DNA of 64,000 nucleotides from Sinosporangium siamense (GCF_016863435.1 NZ_BOOW01000015.1:1-64000); one strand, 5' to 3'; positions 50,491 through 60,016 are shown, counted from the first letter of the stretch. Notes: a model not told the origin generated them from the letters alone. Made by a program: numbers and translations.

Positions 50491-52071
50491 GTGCGATACG
50501 ACGTGGTCGTCGTCGGAGCCGGGCACAACGGGCTGGTCGCGGCGGCCTACCTCGCGATGGCCGGGCGGCGTGTCCTCGTGCTCGAACGCCTCGGTCACGC
50601 CGGCGGCCTCGCGATCTCCACCCAGGCGTTCCCCGGCGTCGACGCCCGCCTGTCGCGCTACTCCTACCTCGTCAGTCTCCTCCCCGGCAAGATCGTCCGC
50701 GACCTCGGCCTCGGCGTCGAACTCCGCCGCCGCCGCATCTCCTCCTACACCCCCGTGGGCGCCACCGGCCTGCTGGTCGACGCCGGCGACGACGCCCGCA
50801 CCGCCGACTCCTTCAGGAACGTCACCGGCGGCACCGCCGACCTCGACGCCTGGCGATCCTTCTACGACCTCACCGGCCGCGCCGCCCGCCGCCTCGCCCC
50901 CACCCTCCTCAAACCCCTGCCGAGCCGTACGGCACTGCGGGAGACGCTGGCCGACGACACGGCGTGGCGCGACCTGTTCGAACGCCCCGTCGGCGAGGTC
51001 GTGGCCGAGCGCTTCACCGACGACACCGTGCGCGGCGTCGTGCTCACCGACGCGCTCATCGGCACCTTCGCCGACCCCGGCGATCCCGGGCTGCTCGCCA
51101 ACAGGTGCTTCCTCTACCACGTCGTGGGCGACGGCACCGGCGAGTGGAACGTGCCGGTCGGCGGCATGGGCGCCGTCACCGCCGCCCTCGCCGAGGCCGC
51201 CGCGTCGGCCGGCGCCGACATCCGCCTCGGCGCCGAGGTGCTCGCCGTCGACCCCGGCGGCGAGGTCACCTTCCGCGACGTGCCCGGTGCGGCGGACTTC
51301 GGACGATCCGGTACGGCGGAGCCCGCCTCCCCGGGTGAGCACACCGTCCGGGCCGCCAGGATCCTGGTCAACACGCCGCCCGCCGTACTCGCCGGCCTGC
51401 TCGGAGAGCGACCTGCCGGTCCCGCCCCCGAGGGGGCTCAGCTCAAGGTCAACATGGTGCTCTCGCGCCTGCCCCGGCTGAAGGACCCGGCGGTGCGCCC
51501 CGAGGAGGCGTTCAGCGGCACCTTCCACATCAACGAGGGCGAGGCCGCCCTCGCCGCCGCCCTCGCCGAGGCGGCGGCGGGCCGGATCCCGGCGCTGCCG
51601 CCCGCCGAGGTCTACTGCCACTCATTGACCGACCCGTCGATCCTCGGCCCCGGACTGCGGGCCGCCGGCGCCCACACCATGACCCTGTTCGGCCTCCACA
51701 TGCCCGCCCGGCTCTTCCGCGCCGACCCCGAGGGCGCCCGCGAGGCGGCCCTGCGGGCGACCCTGGCCTCGTTGGACTCGGTCCTCGCCGAACCGATCGA
51801 GGACTGCCTGCTGCGCACCCCGTCCGGCGCTCCGTGCATCGAGGCCAAGACCCCCGTGGACCTCGAAACCGAGGCGGCCCTCCCCGGCGGTCACATCTTC
51901 CACCAGGACCTCACCTGGCCCTTCGCCGAACATTCCGCCGACGAGGGCCGCTGGGGCGTGGAGACCTGCTACGACCGCATCCTCCTGTGCGGCGCGGGCG
52001 CCCGCCGCGGCGGCGGCGTCAGCGGCATCCCCGGCCACAACGCGGCGATGGCGGTGCTCGGGCGGAGCTGA
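50491..52071 (+). CDS. FAD-dependent oxidoreductase, phytoene-desaturase-like (PYROXD2 group)
   Basis: 526 residues from GTG 50491 with GAGGAGGT upstream; the frame is open much further back but not coding-like. The N-terminal dinucleotide-binding motif is VVVGAGHNGLVAAAYLAMAG, then VLERLGHAGGLAIS. The C-terminal FAD motif is LLCGAGARRGGGVSGIPGHN. The family includes carotenoid desaturases and PYROXD2; no carotenoid gene is nearby, so the substrate is open. A strong hairpin follows the stop. Confidence 0.88.
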   Translation: MRYDVVVVGAGHNGLVAAAYLAMAGRRVLVLERLGHAGGLAISTQAFPGVDARLSRYSYLVSLLPGKIVRDLGLGVELRRRRISSYTPVGATGLLVDAGDDARTADSFRNVTGGTADLDAWRSFYDLTGRAARRLAPTLLKPLPSRTALRETLADDTAWRDLFERPVGEVVAERFTDDTVRGVVLTDALIGTFADPGDPGLLANRCFLYHVVGDGTGEWNVPVGGMGAVTAALAEAAASAGADIRLGAEVLAVDPGGEVTFRDVPGAADFGRSGTAEPASPGEHTVRAARILVNTPPAVLAGLLGERPAGPAPEGAQLKVNMVLSRLPRLKDPAVRPEEAFSGTFHINEGEAALAAALAEAAAGRIPALPPAEVYCHSLTDPSILGPGLRAAGAHTMTLFGLHMPARLFRADPEGAREAALRATLASLDSVLAEPIEDCLLRTPSGAPCIEAKTPVDLETEAALPGGHIFHQDLTWPFAEHSADEGRWGVETCYDRILLCGAGARRGGGVSGIPGHNAAMAVLGRS

Positions 52072-52394
52072 CCGTCGCCTTTGATCGTCTCAGGAGGTCA
52101 TGCCGGATCACCCGACCCGGCATGACCTCCTGCGCCTGCGCTCCGGTGATCCGGGGGGCGGTGTCATCGAGGACCGGGGATACGGCGCTGCCGCAGACCG
52201 CCACATCGTGATGTGGGTGCCGACCGCCGTCGCCGGACCCATGTCACCTTCGATGCCGGAAGGGCGCCTCGTGTGGTGGCCGGATCGCACCGTAGGGCCT
52301 GCGCGCCGGGGTGACGACCGGCGGGCGGGGCGGTAGCCGTACTTGGTCTGCGGCGCCGGTGTCCGGGTGTGGATCAGAACGCTATCCTCGGGGG
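52072..52394. other. Intergenic region: terminator, then TetR promoter
   Basis: 323 bp. The left part is the hairpin 52091-52132. The middle shows no supported gene. At the right end a TATCCT box lies only six bases before the GTG of the TetR gene. Confidence 0.6.
52091..52132 (+). terminator. Hairpin terminator after the flavin oxidoreductase
   Basis: CAGGAGGTCATGCCGG (52091-52106) pairs perfectly with 52117-52132 around a 10-base loop, 19 bp past the stop codon. Confidence 0.82.
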
Positions 52395-52397
52395 GTG
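52383..52397 (+). promoter_or_regulatory. Promoter -10 box and leaderless start of the TetR gene
   Basis: TATCCT (52383-52388) is followed after six bases by GTG 52395. Transcription starting 6-7 bases after the box would begin at the start codon itself, giving a leaderless mRNA. No Shine-Dalgarno site fits the spacing. Confidence 0.5.
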
Positions 52398-53030
52398 CGC
52401 AGTGCGGAGAGGTCCCGGAGCAGCCGGGCCGACCAGGCGGATCAGCGCCGGGCCGAGCTGCTCGACGCGGCTCGGCGTGTGGTGCTGGAGCGAGGGCTCG
52501 CCAGCACCCGGGTGGCCGACATCGCCAAGGCCACCAACGTCAGCGGCGGGTTGATCCACTATCACTTCGCCACCAAGGATGAGCTGATCACCGCGATGCT
52601 GCGGGCCACCCTCGACCACGAGAGCGGCCTGCTGGCCGAGCTCACCGAGGGGCCGGGGAGCGCGGTGGAGCGGCTCGACCGGGTGCTCAAGTTCTACATC
52701 CCCGAGTCGCGCTCCGATCAGAGCTGGATTCTGTGGATCGACGCCTGGACCTCCGCCGTGCGCGAGCCCGCGGTGCGCGAGATCGTGCTGGAGCTCGAGG
52801 CGGCGTGGACCGCCGCGCTTGAGCGGGTGCTGAGGCACGGGGTGACCGTCGGCGAGTTCGTGTGCGACGACCCGGCCGGCGCCGCCGAGCGGCTCGACGC
52901 GATGCTCGACGGGCTCATCGTCCGCTACACGCTGCAGCCGCCCGGCCTGTCCCGCGCCCGCCTCCTGGAGCACGCCCGCGTGGCCGCCGCCCGCGAGGCG
53001 GGCCTCGACCCCGCCTCCTTCCCCGCCTGA
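52395..53030 (+). CDS. TetR-family transcriptional regulator
   Basis: 211 residues from GTG 52395. The HTH (RRAELLDAARRVVLERGLAS then VADIAKATNVSGGLIHYHF) is typical, as is the WILWIDAWTSAVREP block of the C-terminal domain found in BetI-like regulators. The target is unknown; it lies after the flavin oxidoreductase on the same strand but behind a terminator, so it is transcribed separately, perhaps from a leaderless promoter. Confidence 0.9.
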   Translation: MRSAERSRSSRADQADQRRAELLDAARRVVLERGLASTRVADIAKATNVSGGLIHYHFATKDELITAMLRATLDHESGLLAELTEGPGSAVERLDRVLKFYIPESRSDQSWILWIDAWTSAVREPAVREIVLELEAAWTAALERVLRHGVTVGEFVCDDPAGAAERLDAMLDGLIVRYTLQPPGLSRARLLEHARVAAAREAGLDPASFPA

Positions 53031-53314
53031 TCGCACCGGCCCGTGCCGATCGGGCTGGACCGTGCCTGTTCCGGTCGCCCGAGCTGCAGAGCCCGTGAGG
53101 GTGTGGTCTTCAGGGTGGGCGCAAACCGGGGGAGTGCCGGGACCTCTGGGGGCGGGCCCCTGACTTGAGGCGTGGCATACCCACCCCGCTAAGTGATCTT
53201 TCTAATGTCGGAGCCTTCTGCTGGGATTGAAGGTGAGCGGGCGATTCGCCCGCCGTCGACGAAGGTTCACCGTGCACGGTCGCCGCCCGGGAGCGAGCGG
53301 CCCGAGGGAGAGTC

Positions 53315-53749
53315 ATGCCTGAGTTATCCACGTCAGTCACCGTCGCCGCGCAGCCCGACGCGGTGTGGGCTTTCCTCCGCGATTTCAACGGGGTCGGTGA
53401 CTGGCACCCGGCCATGCCGTCCAGCGTGATCGAGGAGGGGTGTGAGCCGGACGAGGTGGGGGCTGTGCGGCGTTATGCGATGCCCGACGGCACGCTCTTG
53501 CGGGAGCGGCTGACCGCGTTCTCGGACGACGATCGCCGCTATTCCTACGCGATTGTGGAGACCACGCTGCCGTTGAGAGAGGGGAGCGGGACGATCGCGG
53601 TGGACACGGCGCCGCCCGGCGGCGGGGCGACGATCACGTGGTCTGTCTCGTTCCTGTGCCCTCCGGAGGCCGAGCGGCACCTTGAGGACTTCATGCGCAA
53701 TGTGGTCTTCGGCACCGGCATGGTCGTCCTAGGAGCACGTTTCCAGTAG
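53315..53749 (+). CDS. SRPBCC-family protein (polyketide cyclase / MxaD-like)
   Basis: 144 residues. The START-like fold is shown by AAQPDAVWAFLRDFNGVGDW, then HPAMPSSVIEEG, LRERLTAFSDDDRRYSYAIV and TWSVSFLCPPE. Proteins of this family bind small hydrophobic ligands; specific chemistry cannot be inferred. It has its own 284-bp upstream region and no operon partner. Confidence 0.82.
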   Translation: MPELSTSVTVAAQPDAVWAFLRDFNGVGDWHPAMPSSVIEEGCEPDEVGAVRRYAMPDGTLLRERLTAFSDDDRRYSYAIVETTLPLREGSGTIAVDTAPPGGGATITWSVSFLCPPEAERHLEDFMRNVVFGTGMVVLGARFQ

Positions 53750-53850
53750 AAATCTGGAAATCCTGCTGGCCTGCGCACTCCCGGTGGGGTTCGCAGAAGG
53801 GCGCCAAAGCCCGAAAGGGACAAATGGAGCGCGCCAGGAGCGGGCCGCAC

Positions 53851-54114
53851 TCAATGGGTCAGGGCCGCCAGAAGGTAGGCGAGGCGGGAGGCGGCGTCGT
53901 CGATATTGGCGACGTCGCCCAGCCGGTAACCCCACGAAGTAATGAAATTGCCCTCAGGACAGCAGGTCACCGTCTCGCTCAGCGTGTTGCTGAATCGATT
54001 GCTGATGCTCACATAAGCCGGCTCACTGCTCAAAGCGAGGGCATCGACAGTGAGATCGGCGTGTCGCCGCGCCGCAGCGGCGAACAGCGCGAGGGAGGAC
54101 CCCGTGTCCAGCAT
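53851..54114 (-). CDS. Small partner protein of a DUF5753 regulator
   Basis: 87 residues from ATG 54114 with a GGAGG site upstream. It has no named domain I can recognise; the C-terminus GDVANIDDAASRLAYLLAAL is helical. Its place, 74 bp downstream of a DUF5753 regulator on the same strand, corresponds to where a DUF397 or similar small antagonist is usually found. Confidence 0.6.
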   Translation of the reverse strand: MLDTGSSLALFAAAARRHADLTVDALALSSEPAYVSISNRFSNTLSETVTCCPEGNFITSWGYRLGDVANIDDAASRLAYLLAALTH

Positions 54115-54188
54115 CGTATGCCACCTCCGCGTCAGCACTCGCGACAGGATTGCACGATCTTGAGGTGAGTGGCAAGCAATTGCGGCAC

Positions 54189-55061
54189 CTAGGCGGAGGA
54201 TTGCGGGTGAGACTGCTCGTCATGGCCGATAAGTCCGGCGATTACGTGCACCACGACGGCCCGCGCGTCCTCCCCGAAAACCGCCGATCGGCTCAGCTCG
54301 TCGAAGGCCCGAGCATAGAAGGCGATGTCGTCGGGATCGCGCAGCATCAAATCCTTGGTGCGCGTCGGCACGCCGACCAGGCCTTCGTCATAAATCCAGA
54401 AACCGTCGACCGGTGCGGCGGGCAACTCCGCGTCGAAAGGCAGAATACCCAACTCGACGTTGGGAAGTGTGCCGACCGCCAGCAATCGATCGAGTTGTCC
54501 GAGCATCACATCCACCGGGGCGAGCCGGTAGCGCAACACGGCCTCGGGCATGACGAAGCGGAACGTCCGTGATCTGTCGTAGAGGATCTCCTGCCGCTGC
54601 ATCCGCACCCGGATGGCGGCGTCGATTTCGTCCGGCTCGCTCGCGACCCGCCTGACCTTGGAGAAGATGTTGCGCGCATATTCCGCGGTCTGGAGCAGAC
54701 CGATCACGAGACCGGGTTCGAACACCCGGAAGAGCCGGGTGCGGGCCTCGACGTCTTTGACGTTCTCCTGGAGTCCGGCCAGGCCGGCGCGGTGCCGCTG
54801 GCGCCAGGCGTCGGAGCGCTCGTGCAGCCCGGCGGCCAGGGCGACCAGCTCGTCCACGACGGATTCGCCGGCGTGCACGGCGTGAGCCCAGGCGACCACG
54901 TCCTCCTCGGTGGCGGTCTGCCGGGCGTTCTCGATGCGCGACACCTTGGAGGCCTGCCAGCCGACGCGCTTGGCGAGCTCTTTTCCGGAGAGATGGCGGT
55001 GTTCACGCAGGCGTCTGAGCCGCGCGCCCAGATCGACCCGGGCTTGCTGAAAGCTGCTCAC
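54189..55061 (-). CDS. XRE-family regulator with DUF5753 domain
   Basis: 290 residues. The HTH is at residues ~10-65 (LRRLREHRHLSGKELAKRVG, QASKVSRIENARQTATEED) and DUF5753 follows (FEPGLVIGLLQTAEYARNIF, RMQRQEILYDRSRTFRFVM, ELGILPFDAELPAAPVDGFW). It is a paralogue of the regulator at 43916, with small genes on both sides. It is probably a local switch for the flanking small proteins. Confidence 0.93.
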   Translation of the reverse strand: MSSFQQARVDLGARLRRLREHRHLSGKELAKRVGWQASKVSRIENARQTATEEDVVAWAHAVHAGESVVDELVALAAGLHERSDAWRQRHRAGLAGLQENVKDVEARTRLFRVFEPGLVIGLLQTAEYARNIFSKVRRVASEPDEIDAAIRVRMQRQEILYDRSRTFRFVMPEAVLRYRLAPVDVMLGQLDRLLAVGTLPNVELGILPFDAELPAAPVDGFWIYDEGLVGVPTRTKDLMLRDPDDIAFYARAFDELSRSAVFGEDARAVVVHVIAGLIGHDEQSHPQSSA

Positions 55062-55308
55062 GACTTCCTCCGCGCCGCCCGACCTCGTGTCCGGAACCGA
55101 AACTGTGGTGCCGTACCCGGATCGCGAGCCCGGCCCGGCGCAATGGCGACGGGCTTGCGGTGGGGAACAGCCTCGACGAGGTTAAACCCAGCCCATGCGG
55201 GGTGCCACGCCGGGCCCGCAATCGTGATCGTTCTCGGAGAATACCCTCAGGAAGACGCTTCGAATCGCGCACTTCGCGGGTTCACATGCAGCTCACAGGG
55301 TTGGAGCG

Positions 55309-55536
55309 TCATGTGGTTGGAGCACCCGATTGATCAAACACGCGCCGGGCGATCTCCGTGAGCAGCTCTCTCGGAACCTCGACCGCGGCCTCTCCGGGCA
55401 GCACGTCGCGCAGATCGGAGAGTGTCGTCGGATCGGTCACATGCATGCCCTGGACCACGATCGTGCCCCGGTCGGTTTCGTAGAGCGACGGGCAGGCGCC
55501 CGCTTCGGAGGTGGAGGCGAGAAAACGCAAACGCAT
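55309..55536 (-). CDS. 75-residue small protein near a DUF5753 regulator
   Basis: 75 residues from ATG 55536, preceded by GGGGAAGGA. The sequence MRLRFLASTSEAGACPSLYE continues with TDRGTIVVQGMHVTD and VEVPRELLTEIARRVF, a pattern I recognise as a common actinobacterial hypothetical found beside DUF5753 regulators. The function is unknown. It lies 247 bp upstream of the regulator on the same strand, so the three genes may be one module. Confidence 0.72.
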   Translation of the reverse strand: MRLRFLASTSEAGACPSLYETDRGTIVVQGMHVTDPTTLSDLRDVLPGEAAVEVPRELLTEIARRVFDQSGAPTT

Positions 55537-55736
55537 GACAGTCCTTCCCCGTTGGGAGAGCTCCGCCGTCCCCACGTGCGACTGTCGGCTGCGGCGACAC
55601 CCGCAGGATCCATCTGGATCCTGTCGCTCGGGGGATTGACGGAGATTTGAGGTGATCAACGCAATTGCGCGCAATCGTATGCAATCTAGGGTTGCGAGAG
55701 CGTTGCGGGGGAAAAACCGGCTGCGGGCAGGGGTTT

Positions 55737-56519
55737 TCAGGGATTCAAGGGGATCCACGCCGCCGGGCGCTTCTCCATGAACGCCCGGATGCCCTCCTGC
55801 CCCTCCGCTGAGGTGAACCGTTCCGCCGACAACCGCGCCATCTCCCGCAATCCCTCGTCGAACGGCAGCTCGGGCAACTCCCGCACCAGCCGCTTTGTGA
55901 TCGCCAGCGCCTCGGGGCCGCCGCGCAGCAGCATGTCCACGTAGTGCGCCACCGTCGCGTCCAGCTCGGCCTCCGGCACCGCCCGGGTCAGCAGGCCGAT
56001 CTCGACCCCCCGCGCGGCGTCGAACAACTCGCCGGTGAGGAAGTATTCGCCCGCGGCACGTGCCGTGATCCTGCGCAGCACCGGCACCGCGATCATCGCC
56101 GGCGCCACGCCGAGGCGCACCTCGCTGAAGGCGAACTTCGCCGAGTCCGGCGCGACGGCGAAGTCGCACGCCGCCACGAGGCCGAGCCCGCCCGCCCTGG
56201 CGGTGCCGTTCAGCCGGCACACCACCGGCTTGGGGCTCTCCCAGATGAGGCTGAGGATCTCGGGGAACGACGCGGTGACGGGCGCGGCTCCCACGTCGGT
56301 GCGCTCGACCCGCTGCTCCTTGAGGTCGGCCCCCGAGCAGAAGACCGGGCCCGCGCCGGTCAGCACGATGACCCGCACGCCGCGGTCGGCCAGCGCCCGG
56401 TTCAGCCGCTCCTCGAGGTCGCCGAGCAGCCGCACCGACAGGGCGTTGCGGTTGGCGGGGGAGTCGAGCGTGAGGGTGGCGACTCCGCCGCCGACCTCCA
56501 TGTGGACCAGGCGCGTCAC
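55737..56519 (-). CDS. Enoyl-CoA hydratase/isomerase family protein
   Basis: 260 residues from GTG 56519, with GAGGAGA eight bases upstream; the longer open frame is not coding-like. The crotonase fold has oxyanion-hole blocks FCSGADLKEQ and LNGTARAGGLGLVAACDFAV. The usual second catalytic Glu region reads FSEVRLGVAPAMIAVPVL, as in active members. It hydrates or isomerises an acyl-CoA double bond; it is not in an operon with other acyl-CoA genes, so the substrate is unknown. Confidence 0.88.
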   Translation of the reverse strand: MTRLVHMEVGGGVATLTLDSPANRNALSVRLLGDLEERLNRALADRGVRVIVLTGAGPVFCSGADLKEQRVERTDVGAAPVTASFPEILSLIWESPKPVVCRLNGTARAGGLGLVAACDFAVAPDSAKFAFSEVRLGVAPAMIAVPVLRRITARAAGEYFLTGELFDAARGVEIGLLTRAVPEAELDATVAHYVDMLLRGGPEALAITKRLVRELPELPFDEGLREMARLSAERFTSAEGQEGIRAFMEKRPAAWIPLNP

Positions 56520-56839
56520 AGTGCATCTCCTCGCGTCGCGGAGGACGTGGCCCCTCCGCCCGTGCCGCCGGGGGCGGGTCGAAGACCCCGGCAGGCAGGA
56601 CGGTACCCGCCCGCCGCCCGCCGGATCCCGCCGGGGCGCTGTTTCCAGCAGTGACGGAGGAGGCGGTGTGTCACGTTCCAACCGTCCTGGCCGCCGCCGG
56701 AGCCGGGCCGCCGGCCAGGGGTTCCACCGGCGACTCCGGGAAGGGCGCGGCACAGCCCCGCAAGTGCGCTCCGTGTTCCATCGGCGTGCCGTCCGCGCCG
56801 CTCAGGCGCCCGGGAAGGGTGCCGTACGGCGGAGCCGGG
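56520..56839. other. Intergenic region without supported gene
   Basis: 320 bp between the hydratase start and the end of the kinase gene, both leftward. It must contain the hydratase promoter. I see no gene or strong hairpin. One copy of the recurring 12-mer TACGGCGGAGCC is at 56825-56836. Confidence 0.5.
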
Positions 56840-58585
56840 TCAGCCGCAGTGGCTCCAGGCGCTGGTCCACTGGGCCGCGCCGTACGCGCCGCCCCACATG
56901 ACGCAGGTCTTCGCCGCGGCGAGCCGGACCGGCCCCGCGTAGGACTCGTAAGCGCCGGCGTCCTGGCCGGTCGCGCCGGACTTCACCTTGAGCGTCGCGG
57001 ACATCTTGACCTTGGTCCCGTTGACCGTGGTGGCCATGGTGACCACGCAGTTCATCCTGGACGTGCCGTGGTAGAGCAGGTAGATCGTGGCCGCGCCCCC
57101 GGCGAGCGCCCGCTGGTTGATGACCTTGTAGCCGGACCCGCACACCCCCGCGGGCGTGAACTTGTTGGGTGTGCCCTTGGACGGCGTGGTCTTGGGCGGT
57201 GTCGGCTTAGGGGGTGTGGGAGTGGGCTTGGGCGGCGGCTTGGAGGCCGTCGGTTTTGACGTCGCGGTCGGGATGGGGATCGGGACCTCGGGGCTGAGCC
57301 CGGAGGACTCCGTCGGCGAGGGTGCGCGCGTCGGCTTGGGACGCCACGACGGCTTGGGCTTCGAAGCGGGCGGCTGCTCCTCCTCCGGCACGGCGATGAT
57401 CGCCACGGGCGTCTTGCTCACCTTGGCCGACGGCGAGGCGGAGGGGCGTCTTGCGGGGTCCAGGGACGACACGGCGCCGTTCGCGGCCCCGCCGGGCGGC
57501 GGGATCGCGGGTTGCGACGTTTCGGGCGGCTCCATGGCGGAGGTGCCGGTGAGGTGCGCCGTCACGCCGTTGAAGACCAGTCCGCTCGCCGCCAGCGCCC
57601 CGACGGCGACCGCGGCGGCGCCCACGCCCAGCAGCACCTCCCACCGCACGCGTGTGCGCGGTGCGCCGCGCCTGTCCCGCCGCGGCTTGGCGGCCTCCGG
57701 GGGGCCGGCCGGTGCGGCGCGTCTGCTCTTCGCCGTCTTGTGCCCGGGTTGTGGCGGGGGGCTCACGGGGGCGGTGGGCTGGCCGGTGAGGCGCGCCACG
57801 AGCTCGTCGGCGGTGGGACGGCGCGCGGGGTCCTTGGACAGGCAGGCGGCCACGATCGCCCGCAGGGCCCCCTCCAGACGCCCGAGGTCGGGCTCCTGGT
57901 TGAGGATGCGATTCATCACGACCGGGATCGAATCCTGGCCGAAGGCCGGGGTGCCGTTCGCGGCGAACACCATCGTGACGCCCCACGCGAACACGTCGGC
58001 GGCCGGCGACACGGGTGCCCCGGCGAGTTGTTCTGGCGCGAGGTAGGACGGCGTGCCCATCGCCATGCCGGTCGCGGTCGCGCCGGGCGCGTCGAGCGCC
58101 CTGGCGATGCCGAAGTCGATGACGACGGGCCCCTCAGGGCCCATCAGCACGTTGGCCGGTTTGAAGTCGCGGTGCAGGATGCCGGCGCGGTGGATGGCGC
58201 CGAGGGCCGTCGCGGTCGCGATGGCGAGGCGCTCCAGCGCGGCTCCCCGCCGCGGCCCCTCGCGGTCGACGAGCTGCCGCAGCGACGGTCCCTGGACGTA
58301 TTCGCTGACGATGTACGGCTGGTCGCCCGCGACGTCGACGTAGAGCACCGAAGCGGTGCAAAAGCGTGCGACACGTTGGGCGACGGCGGCCTCCTGCAGG
58401 AAGCGGCTGCGCGCCTCCTGATCCGATGTCAGCCCGGCGTGCAGTAGTTTGACGGCCACCAGGTCGCCTTCGGGCCCCCGCCCGAGGTAGACGATCCCTT
58501 GCCCGCCCGCGCCAAGACGCCCGGACAGCTCGAACGGGCCGAGCCTAACCGGGTCGTCCTGCGTCAGAGGTTGTGCCTCTGTCAC
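56840..58585 (-). CDS. Membrane Ser/Thr protein kinase (PASTA-less, PknB-like cytoplasmic domain)
   Basis: 581 residues from GTG 58585. The kinase domain has a Gly loop GRLGAGGQGIVY, Lys46 in VAVKLLHAG, catalytic HRDFKPANVL, DFGIA and APEQLAG. After a linker, one membrane helix (about 315-345) leads to a long Pro/Thr/Lys-rich extracellular stalk and a C-terminal ~100-residue domain with four cysteines (VCGSGYKV, MNCVV, KTCVM, SHCG). No PASTA repeats are present. It probably senses an external signal; targets are unknown. Confidence 0.9.
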   Translation of the reverse strand: MTEAQPLTQDDPVRLGPFELSGRLGAGGQGIVYLGRGPEGDLVAVKLLHAGLTSDQEARSRFLQEAAVAQRVARFCTASVLYVDVAGDQPYIVSEYVQGPSLRQLVDREGPRRGAALERLAIATATALGAIHRAGILHRDFKPANVLMGPEGPVVIDFGIARALDAPGATATGMAMGTPSYLAPEQLAGAPVSPAADVFAWGVTMVFAANGTPAFGQDSIPVVMNRILNQEPDLGRLEGALRAIVAACLSKDPARRPTADELVARLTGQPTAPVSPPPQPGHKTAKSRRAAPAGPPEAAKPRRDRRGAPRTRVRWEVLLGVGAAAVAVGALAASGLVFNGVTAHLTGTSAMEPPETSQPAIPPPGGAANGAVSSLDPARRPSASPSAKVSKTPVAIIAVPEEEQPPASKPKPSWRPKPTRAPSPTESSGLSPEVPIPIPTATSKPTASKPPPKPTPTPPKPTPPKTTPSKGTPNKFTPAGVCGSGYKVINQRALAGGAATIYLLYHGTSRMNCVVTMATTVNGTKVKMSATLKVKSGATGQDAGAYESYAGPVRLAAAKTCVMWGGAYGAAQWTSAWSHCG

Positions 58586-58648
58586 GGTGCCCCCCCGTGA
58601 GGACCAAATTGGTTCATGTGGGGCAGAACGCTACCAGCGGTTTCAGTT

Positions 58649-60016
58649 TCAGATTGCTTTACCAGGGTTCATAATGCCCAGCGGGTCGAAAACCTGCTTG
58701 ATTCCATGCTGCAGCTCGCGGGCCACAGGGCTCGTTTCAAGATCGAGCCAGCGCCGCTTGAGCAGGCCCACCCCGTGCTCGCCCGTCAGTGTGCCGCCGA
58801 GGTCGAGCGCCGCCCGGAACACCTCGTCGGCCGCCGCCCACACGTGCGGCGGCGGCTCGGCCAGGCCGTGCTCGAACACGAACACCGGGTGCAGATTCCC
58901 GTCGCCGGCGTGGGCCACCGTAAAGATCGGCACCTCGTGCCTGGCCGCCGTGGCCTCCACCGCGGCGATCATCTCGGGCAGGCGCGACCGAGGCACGCAC
59001 ACGTCCTCCACGAGGCACGCGCCGAGCCGCTCCTTGGCCTGGTAGGCCAGCCGCCGTACGCCGATCAGCTCCTCGGCCTCCTCCGGCGTCGAGGACACCG
59101 CCACGAACGAGGCTCCCTTCTCCTCGAACAGCGCCGCCATCCGCTCGGCCGCCGCCTGCCCGTCGGAGGCGTCGGACTGAGCGATCAGCATGGCCGCGGT
59201 GTCGGGGTCGAGGCCGATGTTGCGCCAGTCGTCGATGGCCTTGAGCGTGGCACGGTCCAAAAGCTCAAGCAGGGACGGCTGGCAACCGGCGGCTATGACG
59301 GCGGCCACGGCCTCGGCCGCCGACACCAGCGTGGGGAACTCCGCGGCGACGGTCGCCGGGGGCACGAGGGGGGCGCGGCGCAGCCGCACCGTCGCCGCGG
59401 TGATCACGCCGAGCGTGCCCTCGGAGCCGACGAACAGGCCGGTCAGGTCGTAGCCCGTCACGCCCTTCACGGTGCGCCGGCCGGTCTCCAGCACCCGCCC
59501 GTCGGCCAGCACCACTTCGAGGCCGAGCGTGGAGTCCCTGGTCACGCCGTATTTCACGCAGCGCAGCCCGCCGGCGTTGGTGGCGAGGTTGCCGCCGATC
59601 GTGGAGATCTCGTAGGACGACGGATCCGGCGCGTACATCAGCCCGTGTTCCCTGGCGGCGCGGTCGAGGTCGGCGGTGATCACGCCGGGCTCGACGACCG
59701 CGATCTCGTCTGCGGGGGAGAGCTCGCGGATGGCCGTCATCTTGTGGAGGGACAACACCACGCCGCCCTCGACCGCCGTCGCGCCGCCCGCCAGGCCGGT
59801 GCCGGCGCCGCGCGGCACAACGGGCACCCGGTGCTCGCTCGCCCAGCGCAGGGTGGTCACCACGTCTTCTCTGGACCTCGCCAGCACGACGCCGAGCGCG
59901 GTGCCGGGGGCGCAGAACGTGCGGTCGCGGGCGTAGGAATCGGTCACGTCCGGGTCGGTGACGACCATGCCTTCAGGCAGGAGACGCTGCAGAGCGTCGA
60001 GGGAAGTCGCTGTCAC
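58649..60016 (-). CDS. FAD-linked oxidase, glycolate oxidase GlcD type
   Basis: 455 residues. FAD-binding-4 domain VVPRGAGTGLAGGATAV and SYEISTIGGNLATNAGGLRC; the C-terminal cap has TVAHAGDGNLHPVFVF and TLTGEHGVGLLKRRW. These are the signatures of GlcD / D-lactate dehydrogenase / D-2-hydroxyglutarate dehydrogenase enzymes, which oxidise 2-hydroxyacids. The GlcE and GlcF partners are absent here, so it may work alone. The next gene is 63 bp away on the same strand. Confidence 0.9.
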   Translation of the reverse strand: MTATSLDALQRLLPEGMVVTDPDVTDSYARDRTFCAPGTALGVVLARSREDVVTTLRWASEHRVPVVPRGAGTGLAGGATAVEGGVVLSLHKMTAIRELSPADEIAVVEPGVITADLDRAAREHGLMYAPDPSSYEISTIGGNLATNAGGLRCVKYGVTRDSTLGLEVVLADGRVLETGRRTVKGVTGYDLTGLFVGSEGTLGVITAATVRLRRAPLVPPATVAAEFPTLVSAAEAVAAVIAAGCQPSLLELLDRATLKAIDDWRNIGLDPDTAAMLIAQSDASDGQAAAERMAALFEEKGASFVAVSSTPEEAEELIGVRRLAYQAKERLGACLVEDVCVPRSRLPEMIAAVEATAARHEVPIFTVAHAGDGNLHPVFVFEHGLAEPPPHVWAAADEVFRAALDLGGTLTGEHGVGLLKRRWLDLETSPVARELQHGIKQVFDPLGIMNPGKAI

